A stretch of 64,000 nt of DNA, from NCBI GenBank assembly GCA_963778945.1, contig CAVZWL010000026.1, forward strand, positions 13,977-77,976, written 5' to 3'. This DNA comes from Fen-1254 sp963778945 (GTDB taxonomy: Bacteria > Bacteroidota > Ignavibacteria > UBA10030). Below, piece after piece: positions 1 to 8,937 of this stretch. The position numbers and the translations under genes are program-made. The notes under the pieces were generated by a model, which worked only from the letters and a program-made list of their open reading frames with translations, was not told where the DNA came from and made no database searches. Each line of letters begins with the position of its first letter. The stretch's first letter is position 1.

Positions 1-171
1 TCATACGGTGTGAGCGTGGAAGTAAAAAAAGAACATGGGCATTTGCAAAAGCCTGTTGTTCCGGCTTCTGCCGTGCTCTGCAGGATATCAGCCTTCGTTC
101 GTGACGGCACAGCGAAGAAGAGCGAATCGATTATTCGTCATATTCAAAGTTCTTCGAATGTAGACATTTGA
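1..171 (+). CDS. C-terminal end of an unidentified protein (partial)
   Basis: An open frame runs from the window edge to a TGA at 169-171, giving the last 56 residues of a protein that begins upstream. The segment is mixed hydrophilic, with no membrane span or motif I recognise, and ends in SSSNVDI. It lies 58 bases before bamD on the same strand, so the two may be co-transcribed. Codon choice looks like that of neighbouring genes. Function unknown. Confidence 0.45.
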   Translation, partial: SYGVSVEVKKEHGHLQKPVVPASAVLCRISAFVRDGTAKKSESIIRHIQSSSNVDI

Positions 172-229
172 AAAAACAGAAAGAGGTTATCTTGTACAAA
201 TTCCAGATCATCATTAAACAGGATTCTTG

Positions 230-1057
230 ATGGCAGTCTCTTCGGCATTCTGCTTGTCGCAGTTCTTGACGGGATGCAGCGGTGAAGAAGCGGTAAAACA
301 GCTCAGCGCAGCCCAGCAATTCGAAATCGGCATGGAAAAATTTCAAGATGAAGATTACCTGGATGCTATCGACGCTTTCAAAGTGATTACACTGCAATAT
401 CAAGGCTCGCGGTTTGCCGATGGTGCGCAGTTTTATATGGGTGAATGCCGTTTTTTGCGTGAAGAATATGTGCTGGCAGCATATGAATATGATCTTCTTA
501 TTAAAAATATGCCGATGAGCAAATATGTCTTCACTGCACGGTTTAAAAAAGGGACATGCTATGACGCAGCTGTCTCCGAGGTCGTATCTCGATCAGGAGT
601 ATACCAAAAAAGCAATCGATGCTTATCAGGCTTTTCTCGAATATCATCCGAACGATTCTTTGGCCGTTCAGGCCGATGCCCGAATCCGGGAATTGACGCA
701 TAAATTGGCAAAGAAAGATTATGAGAACGGCGTCATTTATATGAAGATGGAATATTACAAGGCCGCAATATATTATTTTGATATAATCCTGGATAAATAT
801 TACGATACCGAATATGCCGAACCTGCTATGTTTAAAAAAATCCAATCGCTGTATTTTCAGAAAAAATATTCCGATGCCACGAGAAGGAATTGGATAATTT
901 TGTGAAAAAATTTCCGGCAAGTTCGTTTCTTGCCGAAGTACCGAAGCTTCGCGACGATATAAAAGCAGGAATTCTCGATGGCAGCGGCAGAAGCGAGGAA
1001 AAGAAAAGAAGGCTTCAGAACACTCCGATGCAGCCTGGAGAGAAGTGCAGACAATGA
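230..1057 (+). CDS. bamD: Outer membrane assembly lipoprotein BamD (two frame breaks)
   Basis: BamD is the TPR lipoprotein of the BAM complex that inserts beta-barrel proteins into the outer membrane. The N-terminus has a hydrophobic stretch and lipobox LTGC, followed by TPR-like segments (FEIGMEKFQDEDYLDAI, FADGAQFYMGECRF, YENGVIYMKMEYYKAAIYYF). The BamD hallmark PRSYLDQEYTKKAIDAYQAF follows the first frame break near 565. A second break near 880 restores the original frame, which then reads HEKELDNFVKKFP and stops at 1055-1057. The two opposite shifts cancel, as expected of sequence errors in a functional gene. The start is uncertain: a TTG at 227 or an upstream start with another frame change is possible. 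Its stop overlaps the next ATG. Confidence 0.85.
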
Positions 1058-1533
1058 ACAGTCCAGCAGCAAAACCTGTGCGGGCATCTCAAGTCGAGAT
1101 GACGGAGCTTGTCCTTCCGAACGATACCAACAGGTTCGGGAATCTACTGGGCGGACGCATGATGCATTGGATTGATATTGCGGGAGCGATTGCCGCTTCC
1201 CGTCATTCCAATAAATTGTGCGTCACCGCCTCGGTCGATGAAATTCAGTTTCATCATCCTGTAAAGCAGGGGGAAGTCGTGGTTTTAAAAGCATCGGTCA
1301 ACAGAGTGTTCAGGACTTCTCTTGAAGTCGGTGTTCGCGTTCTCAAAGAAGATTCTTTAACGGGGGATCGGAAACACACGAATACTGCATATCTGACATA
1401 TGTTGCAATCGATGAAAATGGAAAACCGGCAGAGGTTCTTCCTGTCCGGCCGGTCAGCCGCGACGAACGGCGGCGCTTTGCGGATGCGGCAAAAAGACGC
1501 CGGCTTCGGCTGAAACGCAGGCAAAAAAAATAA
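1054..1533 (+). CDS. Acyl-CoA thioesterase, hotdog fold (YciA/BACH type)
   Basis: Predicted cytoplasmic hydrolase of acyl-CoA thioesters. About 160 residues form a single hotdog domain. NRFGNLLGGRMMHWIDIAGAIAA matches the conserved N..G...GG..M.W.D segment that carries the catalytic Asn/Asp in this family, and VDEIQFHHPVKQGEVV is the usual second block. The C-terminus is a basic tail (KRRRLRLKRRQKK). The ATG at 1054 overlaps the bamD stop as ATGA, implying translational coupling; a GTG at 1045 is the alternative start. Substrate range cannot be told from sequence. Confidence 0.85.
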   Translation: MNSPAAKPVRASQVEMTELVLPNDTNRFGNLLGGRMMHWIDIAGAIAASRHSNKLCVTASVDEIQFHHPVKQGEVVVLKASVNRVFRTSLEVGVRVLKEDSLTGDRKHTNTAYLTYVAIDENGKPAEVLPVRPVSRDERRRFADAAKRRRLRLKRRQKK

Positions 1534-1575
1534 TTGGATAGAAAGGGGAATGTCTACAATTCCGTGGTACAGCTT

Positions 1576-3802
1576 TGGCGGTGTCGTGTAAGCTGATTTT
1601 TGTGTTCTCCGTTTTTTTGTTTTGCTTTTCTGGATGATTGACGGCGGAGGTTATGTTCTGGCGCAAGAATCAGTCTTCGGTGAAATGCAACAAGGTGCAT
1701 GTTCCGCTCCATGCGGCAAGATGCAAGCTTCTGGAGCATACGGAAGATGAAACGACTCTCCTTTTTTGGACTCCCGGCAGTAAAATATTTTTCATCGTTT
1801 CCCTTCGATGAAGCATCTGCCTCATGCCGCATCGCTTCACATACGGTGAAGACCGCCGATCGATGATATCATTCCGGGAAGAATCGAACCCAACGGCCGC
1901 CGATGCTTGTATCTTTCATGTCTCAGCGACCGGACTATTTCTGTCCTTCTGCGCTTCGAGAGCGATACAGTCCTGCCGTCCCGCGTCATTCATGTCCCTT
2001 TTCCGCCTTCTCGTTGCATAGAAGCAGATATCAATAACGACGGCAAATCGGATCTTCTTGTTTTCGATTCGAAAACACCCGGCATCCAGCCGTACATCGG
2101 GGACGGCAGGGGAAATTTCAGACAGGGGAAGACCATCGCTCCCGAAAATGCCGTGGAAGCTCTTGCCTGTGCATTTTTCAATAATGACAACATCTTGGAT
2201 CTCATCTTTTATGATTGGGTGAAAGGCGAGCTGCATGTCCTTTACGGTGTCGGCCGCGGAAGATTTATCGACCAGAGCACGTTCCCGGTTCAGGAAGATG
2301 TAGGCGATATTACCGTTGTCCCTGCTGCCCCAAATCGTCCTGTGCGGCTGCTGCTCCTCTTGAAAAAGAGCCCCGGTCTGCAAACATGGGAAGGGAATGA
2401 TTTCGGGGATTTTAAAATGATCCGCAGCAATACCTTTAACTCTCTGCCGCAGGAATTTTCTGCAGCCGGCCTGGGCGGCAGCGAAATGCCGGAGTATGTT
2501 TTTACGACAGATTCTTCTCTTGTGAATGTAGTCTGTTTATGATGATACGGCAGGTTATTCACAGTGCTTCGTTACGGTTCCGGCGCTTTCATATCTTCCA
2601 TGGCCGTCATACCCGTCTTCTCAAGGAGGGAAAGGAAATGTAGCTGTGTGGGATGACCGGCTGCAGACGCTTACGCTCCTGCTTCCCGGGGACAGGTCGC
2701 TCCCGCTGGGGGATTCGGTTCTTTTCGCGGCCGGAGTTTTTCCGACGGATATCACTGTTCAGAAAAACATCGCCGCGTGCTGCGGGAGACATTATCGTGA
2801 CGGACAAAGTAAATAATTCTCTCGTTTGGTTGTCGGGGCGGCATGAATTCGATCCCTTCCGGGGCTATGATGCATCCGATTTCCGATTCCCCTTATTCAG
2901 TGGCATTCCATTCGCGGAACGATTCGGTGACCAACCTTCTCGTTTCCTATCCGGATGCTCAGAAACTCGCTTATGTTTCAATTGCTTCCAACGGGTCGCT
3001 GAACGAAGCAATCATCCCTTCAGAGGGAAGACCGGAATTTCTTTCCGTGAAGAACGAAGCTTTAAAAAACGATAACGTCATATCGCTTAACATGCAATCT
3101 CCTACGATAGCGGCATCGCTCAGTTTTTATGAACGGCTGGAGCCGTCCGAATTCATCGAACGAACATTCCGCCTCTCTCCTCCCGCAGTGCTTCTGGGAG
3201 CTGCTGTTGATGACCTCAATCGGGATTCTCTTCCCGATATCGTCTATGCATATCGTTCGGCAGATACTGCTGCAGTCGAACTGGGAGTGGCATTGGGCGA
3301 TTCGGCTCTCACGATGCTTCATCGAATTGTCCTGCTGAATTTTCATCTTCCGGAGACCGACACGATCGATCTCTGGCTGACACATCTTTCGCGCCGTGAT
3401 ACGCTTGATCTTCTTCTCTATGCGGGAGCGCCTTTTTATCAACTCTGGTGCGCGCATGGAAAAGGGGACAGCGTTTTTACGGATCCTGTCTTGATCGTCC
3501 CGCACCTGATTTTGACGGAACGCAGTCAGTTGAAAATTATCGATGTCGATCAGGACGGCCGCAACGATATCGTCGTTTTATCGGAGTCAGACCATGCAGT
3601 GGTGTGGTACCGGGCGATCGGGGACTGCACATTCGACGGCGGAACGAAACTTGCCGATAGTTACAGGGACGGACATTTTGCAATCGGAGATATCGATGGG
3701 GACGGCATCAACGACCTGGTTCTTACTTCGCCTCACGGGGGCTTTGTAAAGATCGTCAATGGTCTGGTATGGTCGCAGGCAGCGAAAGGCGGCAGGAGAT
3801 AA
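1576..3802 (+). CDS. Secreted VCBS/FG-GAP repeat protein (several frame breaks)
   Basis: A long exported protein with calcium-binding FG-GAP/VCBS repeats, normally a beta-propeller in surface proteins. Visible repeat cores are EADINNDGKSDLLVFD, FFNNDNILDLIFYD, VDDLNRDSLPDIVYAY, IDVDQDGRNDIVVL and GDIDGDGINDLVL, each a D.(N/D).DG..D-type Ca loop. The N-terminus has a hydrophobic signal-like stretch (LIFVFSVFLFCFSG). The frame changes near 1625, 1800, 1855, 2540, 2795 and 2860, yet translation across each break gives continuous repeat sequence, so I treat it as one gene. The start (TTG 1576 or GTG 1582) is a guess. Role unknown; a surface or periplasmic binding function is likely. Confidence 0.6.
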
Positions 3803-3890
3803 ATGAACGCACATGGCATCATTTGCGCGAAGAATTATTCCGCAGGACAATTTTTGTGAAAAATCAGTCGATGAATAAGGAATAGCGATA

Positions 3891-4517
3891 ATGACAGGAA
3901 CGATCATCCTCAGCGCTCAGTCGCTGGGGAAAAAATTTAACCGCAGAACGATCATCGACAATATATCGTTTTCTCTGACCGCTCCTTCTTCGCTGGCGCT
4001 GACAGGTAAGAACGGATCGGGCAAATCGACTCTCTGCAAAATGATTGCAGGGATTCTGGAACCCTCCAGCGGCTCGGTTTCAATCCGACGGGAGGGTCAA
4101 AACAGTCCGGCTGCACAGAGCATCGGTTTTGTTACGCCGTACCTGAATTTGTACGATGAGTTTACTGCGGCGGAAAATATTCGCTTTCTCTCCCGCATTC
4201 GTTCCCGGCTGCCGGATGAAAAAAGGTTCCGGACTCTCATGGAGCAGGTCGATCTCTGGAAGCGGCGCGACGATGAGGTCGGAACATTTTCTTCCGGAAT
4301 GAAACAGAAGCTGAAATATGTTTTTGCACTTGTGCATGAACCGCCTGTTCTCATACTGGATGAGCCGACCAGCAATCTCGATGACGACGGTATTCGGTTT
4401 GTCGGGAATGTTATTGAAGAGCAAAAACAAAACGGTCTGCTCATTATTGCGACCAATGATGCCGATGAATCGTCATGGTGCTCGGAGCACATCCGTCTTG
4501 GGGAGCGCGAACGATGA
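3891..4517 (+). CDS. ccmA: Heme exporter / cytochrome c biogenesis ATP-binding protein CcmA
   Basis: ATPase subunit of the CcmABC complex that releases heme-loaded CcmE during System I cytochrome c maturation. About 208 residues, the usual short CcmA length. Walker A GKNGSGKST lies near residue 39, ABC signature FSSGMKQKL near 135, and Walker B LILDEPTSNLD near 153. It is the first gene of ccmABCDE; its TGA overlaps the ccmB ATG. General ABC ATPases look similar, but the neighbours settle the assignment. Confidence 0.88.
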   Translation: MTGTIILSAQSLGKKFNRRTIIDNISFSLTAPSSLALTGKNGSGKSTLCKMIAGILEPSSGSVSIRREGQNSPAAQSIGFVTPYLNLYDEFTAAENIRFLSRIRSRLPDEKRFRTLMEQVDLWKRRDDEVGTFSSGMKQKLKYVFALVHEPPVLILDEPTSNLDDDGIRFVGNVIEEQKQNGLLIIATNDADESSWCSEHIRLGERER

Positions 4518-5185
4518 ATATTCTGACGCAGACATTTGCGATTGCCTCCAAAGACATGCGGTCGGAGCTGCGGACGCGTTATGCGCTCAATGCACTCCTG
4601 ATGTTCGTCGTCACATCCGTGGCTACGATTCTTTTCGCGCTGCGGGAAGATCGGGTCAGCACGGATGTCTTATCCGGTATGTACTGGGTCGTCGTTTTTT
4701 TCTCCGGCATGGCGGGATTGTCCAGAATATTTGTCGGAGAAGAAGAACGGGGAACGACATTGACGCTTCGGCTGATCGCTTCTCCATCTGCCGTCTATTT
4801 CGGCAAACTTCTCTTCAATTGCCTGCAAACGATACTTTTAGTTCTTGCGGCGACCGTTCTCTATCTCGCTGCATTTCCGGAATTCGTCATTCGATCGGCG
4901 GCGCTTTTTGCAGCAACAGTTGTCTTCGGAAGTCTGGGATTTGCCGCGGCAGCAACGATTATTGCTGCTATCGTTGCAAAAGCGCAGGCAAAAGGAACTT
5001 TGTATACCGTGCTGTCGTTTCCAATTTTAGCCCCGCTGCTCCTGACAGTGATTCAAACGACTGCAATGGCGCTCGACGGCGCGGAGTTTTCGGCTGCTCT
5101 CGGTCAGTTTCAAATTTTATTCGGATATATATGCGCGGTCATCGGTCTTTCCTTTATCCTGTTCGATTATATCTGGAAGGATTAA
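4514..5185 (+). CDS. ccmB: Heme exporter membrane protein CcmB
   Basis: Integral membrane partner of CcmA. About 223 residues with six hydrophobic segments. The N-terminal cytoplasmic stretch ends in ELRTRYALNALLMF, typical of CcmB. GEEERGTTLTLRL after the second span and SFPILAPLLLTVIQ near residue 175 are also characteristic. I chose the ATG at 4514, which overlaps the ccmA stop (ATGA), over an upstream in-frame ATG at 4475 inside ccmA. Only one base separates its stop from the ccmC start. Confidence 0.88.
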   Translation: MNILTQTFAIASKDMRSELRTRYALNALLMFVVTSVATILFALREDRVSTDVLSGMYWVVVFFSGMAGLSRIFVGEEERGTTLTLRLIASPSAVYFGKLLFNCLQTILLVLAATVLYLAAFPEFVIRSAALFAATVVFGSLGFAAAATIIAAIVAKAQAKGTLYTVLSFPILAPLLLTVIQTTAMALDGAEFSAALGQFQILFGYICAVIGLSFILFDYIWKD

Positions 5186-5186
5186 C

Positions 5187-5895
5187 GTGAAAATTGTCAA
5201 GATTCTCTCGATTGTTCTGATTTCTTTTGTTCTCTGTGCGGGAATTGCAGTGCCGATGGTTCCGCAGCCGCAAGGACTTTTCCAATTTCCGATTATTCCG
5301 GGACTTGAAAATAAAGCGCGCAATATTTTTTTTCATGTTCCTCTTGCATGGACGGCGGTGCTGGCTTTTCTTGGTTGCGCTCTGGCATGGATTCCGGTAT
5401 CTCCGGACTCAGGATATTATGCACGATCATCAATCGGTTGCCTCGGCCGGACTCGGTCTGATGTTTTGCCTTCTGGCAACAATAACCGGTTCCATCTGGG
5501 CTAAATTCAACTGGGGATCGTTCTGGAATTGGGATCCGCGCGAAACATCGATCTTTATTCTTCTTCTCATCTACGGGGCATATTTTGCACTCCGTTCGGC
5601 TTTGGCTTCGGAAGAAATTCGCGCGCGGCTTTCCGCCGTTTACAGTATGATTGCAGGCGTGACGGCGCCTTTTTTTGTTTTCGTTATGCCGCGTCTTTTC
5701 ACGGGATTGCATCCGGGAGCACGCGGGGACGAAGCCGGCTCCACTCCGGTTGCGCAGCTTCACATGACCGGTCCGATGCGAATCGTCTTTTTTTGCGGAT
5801 TGCTCGGCTTTTCACTGCTGTTCTTCTGGCTCCTGAACCTCCGCGTGCGCATTGCACGCCTGCAGGAACAGCATTCAATCAACCTTCAACCTTGA
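5187..5895 (+). CDS. ccmC: Heme-handling membrane protein CcmC (one frame break)
   Basis: CcmC loads heme onto CcmE at the outer face of the inner membrane. The first piece gives the N-terminal span and KARNIFFHVPLAW, the usual first-loop histidine region. After a frame change near 5390 the second piece gives SVASAGLGLMF and the tryptophan-rich WWD motif WGSFWNWDPRETS. GTG start at 5187. All expected motifs survive across the break, so the gene is probably intact in the organism. It is followed by the small ccmD-like gene. Confidence 0.85.
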
Positions 5896-5909
5896 ATCAT
5901 GAGGCGGTT

Positions 5910-6053
5910 ATGGAAGATTTTTTAAGTCAAAACCAGATGTATATCGTTCTTGTTATCACAATGATAACATGGGCAGGTATTGCATTTTATCTTTTTAAAA
6001 TAGAAAGAAAGATCAAACACCTTGAAGAACAATTGAAGAAAGAAGAACGATGA
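5910..6053 (+). CDS. ccmD: CcmD-like small membrane protein
   Basis: A 47-residue protein with one transmembrane helix (IVLVITMITWAGIAFYLF) followed by a charged, probably coiled-coil tail (ERKIKHLEEQLKKEE). This is the layout of CcmD, which helps release holo-CcmE from CcmABC. It sits between ccmC and ccmE, where ccmD is expected, and overlaps the ccmE start by four bases (ATGA). CcmD sequences are poorly conserved, so the call rests on size, topology and position. Confidence 0.75.
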   Translation: MEDFLSQNQMYIVLVITMITWAGIAFYLFKIERKIKHLEEQLKKEER

Positions 6054-6439
6054 AATTAAAAATTATTATCGGAGGAATCGTCGTTGTCATTGGTATTGCA
6101 CTTGCGGCGGTGAATTTTATGAATTCGACGGTCGAATACGGGACATTCATGCGGGCCAAGGAGACAAAAAAACGGATGCAGGTAAAGGGGGAATGGGTGA
6201 AGGAAAAGGGATTCTCATTCGATATGCAAAATGTGAGATGCTCCTTTTATATGAAAGACGATAACGGAGATGTGGAGCGCGTCATGCTCGACGGCGCAAA
6301 ACCGAACAACTTCGATATTGCTCCGAGCATCGTTGCTAAGGGCATGTATATGGAAGATCATTTCCACGCCACGGAAATATTGACCAAGTGCCCGTCAAAA
6401 TATCAGGATACACCGGTCAAGAAAACCAGCACAATGTAA
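6050..6439 (+). CDS. ccmE: Cytochrome c maturation heme chaperone CcmE, CxxxY variant
   Basis: CcmE carries heme from CcmC to the CcmFH ligation machinery in the periplasm. The 129-residue protein has an N-terminal anchor (residues 4-24) and an OB-fold-like domain. The heme-attachment region reads EILTKCPSKYQ, so Cys114 stands where classical CcmE has the covalently heme-binding His, with Tyr118 in the conserved position. Such CxxxY CcmE proteins are known from archaea and some sulfate reducers. No ccmF or ccmH follows; the cluster ends here and the next gene points the other way. Confidence 0.85.
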   Translation: MKLKIIIGGIVVVIGIALAAVNFMNSTVEYGTFMRAKETKKRMQVKGEWVKEKGFSFDMQNVRCSFYMKDDNGDVERVMLDGAKPNNFDIAPSIVAKGMYMEDHFHATEILTKCPSKYQDTPVKKTSTM

Positions 6440-6622
6440 TGCCAGGGAATTGACGCTGAACACAGAGCGCATCCTTTTTGAAAAATTTGCAATATTCAAA
6501 TCGCTGCTTCTTCTACGAGAACAACTTTTTATCTGCCCGGTCTTTAAAGACGGGATAAATTCTACAGATGAAAAATTCCAGTCAATCGCCCGGATTTGCC
6601 GCGCGGCTCGATGTCTGACTGA
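6440..6622. other. Intergenic gap between convergent ccmE and bshB1
   Basis: 183 bases between converging genes. A short inverted repeat, CCGGTCTTTAAAGACGGG near 6539-6556, may act as a bidirectional terminator, but no strong T-run follows it. No gene is supported here. Confidence 0.3.
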
Positions 6623-7351
6623 CTATCCCTGAATGATTGTGAAGTCGAAAGGACTTTGAATTCCTAAAGAGAACGGGGAAATGAACGGCTCGCCGTATTT
6701 GACTCCTATTTTGGATCCAAAATACCGGCAGCGGGTTGCTATGACTTCCAGGAAATCGGGACGTGTCAGTTTCGTTTCCGGTTCTTTGCTTTGCGGGTTG
6801 TGAAATTGCGAAGTATGCGCGCGGACGGATTCCATCTTGGTTTCAAACGTATCGGTTATATCAACGATGAAGCTCGGTTCGAATTCGTGCCATTGGATGA
6901 ATTCAAAATAATGATGCGGACGGTGCCGTTTTTGTTCCGTGCCGCCGAGAGTTGTTTTCAATTTCTCCAGGCCGCTGTAATACCATGCTTCTTTGCAAAG
7001 CTCGTGCGTGTGAACGTGATCCGGATGACGTTCGATAGAATAAGGTATGAGCAAAATTGAAGGCCGGAATTCCCTGATAAGTGAAACGACCTTTAATATA
7101 TTCTTACGGTTTAATTGGACATCCCCATCGGGGATATTCAAATTACGGCGGTCGACGACGCCGAGAATCTCCGCCGCTTTGGCCGCTTCCCGCGAGCGGA
7201 TCTCTTTTGTGCCGCGTGTTCCGAGTTCCCCCCGTGTAAGGTCGCAGAGGGCTACTTTAGAACCCTGTTGAACGAGTTTCGCGATTGTGCCTCCGCATGC
7301 CAGTTCCAGATCGTCCGGATGCGCTCCGATTGCCAAAACATCTGCCTGCAT
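6623..7351 (-). CDS. bshB1: Bacillithiol biosynthesis deacetylase BshB1
   Basis: Zn-dependent deacetylase that converts GlcNAc-malate to GlcN-malate in bacillithiol synthesis. The N-terminus carries the LmbE/PIG-L motif AHPDDLELACGGT, and ERHPDHVHTHEL gives the second metal-binding histidine cluster. TRGELGTRGT is typical of the BshB1 branch. The ATG at 7351 is chosen because GGAGAG lies just upstream and the protein then begins directly at MQADVLAIGAHPDD; the frame stays open 43 codons further upstream. bshA lies 17 kb away on the same strand, which supports the pathway assignment. Confidence 0.9.
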   Translation of the reverse strand: MQADVLAIGAHPDDLELACGGTIAKLVQQGSKVALCDLTRGELGTRGTKEIRSREAAKAAEILGVVDRRNLNIPDGDVQLNRKNILKVVSLIREFRPSILLIPYSIERHPDHVHTHELCKEAWYYSGLEKLKTTLGGTEQKRHRPHHYFEFIQWHEFEPSFIVDITDTFETKMESVRAHTSQFHNPQSKEPETKLTRPDFLEVIATRCRYFGSKIGVKYGEPFISPFSLGIQSPFDFTIIQG

Positions 7352-7498
7352 ATTCTCTCCAAGTGTCTGATGTGATAATATAGTTAAGGACGGGACGAAA
7401 GACAATATGATGAGCGGATATTCTTGGGCATATTCAAAATACAACCTGTTTCTCTTTCCGTTTGCTTGTGGATTGAACATTCGGTACTTTTATAATCT

Positions 7499-8698
7499 AT
7501 GATTCAGGAAAAGAACATTCTCTCCGTTACCGAAGTAACGCGGCATATTAAGACATCGCTGGAAACGGCGTTTGTCCGCATCTGGGTGCAGGGGGAGCTT
7601 TCCAATTTTAAACAGCATACTTCCGGGCATCTCTATTTTTCGCTCAAAGACGAAGGAGCTCAGCTTTCGGGCGTCATGTGGAGGAGCCGCGTTCCTTCTC
7701 TGGGCTTTGTTCCCGAAGACGGCATGAAAGTAGTCGTGCGCGGATCTCTCACGGTTTATCCTCCGCGGGGCAGTTATCAGATCGATGCCGAACAGATGCA
7801 GCCGCTCGGAGTCGGCGAACAGCAACTGGCATTCGAACGCCTGAAGAAAAAACTCGCGGATGAAGGTTTGTTCGATGCGGATAGGAAGAAGCCCATACCG
7901 CCGTATCCGGAACGCATCGGCATCGTCACGTCGGAGACAGGGGCGGCATTCCACGATGTCGTCAGCGTAATCAGACGCCGGAATCCGGGAGTCGAACTGC
8001 TGCTTTTTCCAGTGCGCGTGCAAGGAGAGGGGGCTGCGGAAGAAATTGCCTCGGCTATATCCGATGCGAACCGCTTCGGCGATGTTGATGTGCTGCTGGT
8101 CGGCCGCGGCGGCGGGTCTGCAGAAGATTTATGGGCATTCAACGACGAAAGAGTCGCACGCGCCATAGCCGCATCGAAAATTCCGGTCATCAGCGCTGTC
8201 GGCCATGAAGTCGATTTCAGTATAGCCGATTTTGCGGCGGATTTGCGCGCACCGACCCCTTCCGCAGCGGCAGAACTGGTTGTGCGCGACCGCACTGAAA
8301 TTCTTGAAGTAATTGCTAACTTGTGTTATACTATGCGAAGCGCAGTGACGGCCCAATGGGAAGCGGCGAGCAGCAAATTGAGCCGTATGGTTTCAAGTTA
8401 TTCATTCAATCGTCCACGCGATGCCGTTCGCGAATATTCTCAGCATATCGATGAGCTCGAACGAAGGGCGGGTCTGGCTGTGCTTCATCGAACAACGCTG
8501 CTGCGGCAGCGACACACGGCAGTGATACAGCATCTGGAAGCGCTGAATCCCGCAGGCGTTCTGCAGCGCGGTTATACGATTATCAGGAAAGACGGTAAAA
8601 TTTTAAAAAGCGCAAAACAGCTTCACCGGGACGATCCGGCGGATATCCAATTCCACGACGGCATCGTTGTCACGCGCGTAGAAAGAGGTCGGCAATGA
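7499..8698 (+). CDS. xseA: Exodeoxyribonuclease VII large subunit
   Basis: Catalytic subunit of exonuclease VII, which degrades single-stranded DNA to oligonucleotides. 399 residues, normal for the family. The N-terminal OB-fold domain shows VWVQGELSNFKQHTSGHLYF near residue 27 (read as RIWVQGELSNF in this protein). The catalytic domain includes RIGIVTSETGAAFHDV near residue 139, VGRGGGSAEDLWAF near 200 and SAVGHEVDFSIADF. Its stop overlaps the xseB ATG, so both subunits are translated from one message. It is divergent from bshB1. Confidence 0.95.
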   Translation: MIQEKNILSVTEVTRHIKTSLETAFVRIWVQGELSNFKQHTSGHLYFSLKDEGAQLSGVMWRSRVPSLGFVPEDGMKVVVRGSLTVYPPRGSYQIDAEQMQPLGVGEQQLAFERLKKKLADEGLFDADRKKPIPPYPERIGIVTSETGAAFHDVVSVIRRRNPGVELLLFPVRVQGEGAAEEIASAISDANRFGDVDVLLVGRGGGSAEDLWAFNDERVARAIAASKIPVISAVGHEVDFSIADFAADLRAPTPSAAAELVVRDRTEILEVIANLCYTMRSAVTAQWEAASSKLSRMVSSYSFNRPRDAVREYSQHIDELERRAGLAVLHRTTLLRQRHTAVIQHLEALNPAGVLQRGYTIIRKDGKILKSAKQLHRDDPADIQFHDGIVVTRVERGRQ

Positions 8699-8937
8699 CG
8701 GCAAAAAAGAACTCTAAAGGTTCGCTTGAACATTCACTCGAACGGCTCGAAGAAATTGTCGGATCACTCGAGGATGGTTCGGTGCCTTTAGATGAAGCAA
8801 TGAACCTTTATGAAGAAGGAATCCGTATTTCCAAAGATTGCGGGGAACGCCTGAAGGCCGCGGAACTTCGTATAAAAAAAATGACAAAGAATATCGACGG
8901 ACAGTTCGAGTTGAGCGAAGATATTGAGGCGCCATGA
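8695..8937 (+). CDS. xseB: Exodeoxyribonuclease VII small subunit
   Basis: 80 residues, almost entirely helical. The conserved block LERLEEIVGSLEDGSVPLDEA and the following YEEGIRISKDCGERL are diagnostic of XseB. It overlaps xseA by four bases upstream and the dxs ATG by four bases downstream. The xseA-xseB-dxs order is common in bacteria. Confidence 0.95.
   Translation: MTAKKNSKGSLEHSLERLEEIVGSLEDGSVPLDEAMNLYEEGIRISKDCGERLKAAELRIKKMTKNIDGQFELSEDIEAP

Noticed and set aside
227..1057. Programmed ribosomal frameshifting in bamD, gltX and similar genes
   Set aside because: Breaks lack a shared slippery heptamer or downstream structure, go in both directions and occur in many unrelated genes; sequence error explains them more simply.
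6450..6632. Sixty-codon open frame after ccmE
   Set aside because: No family resemblance, no ribosome site, and it runs into the end of bshB1; composition is like noncoding DNA.
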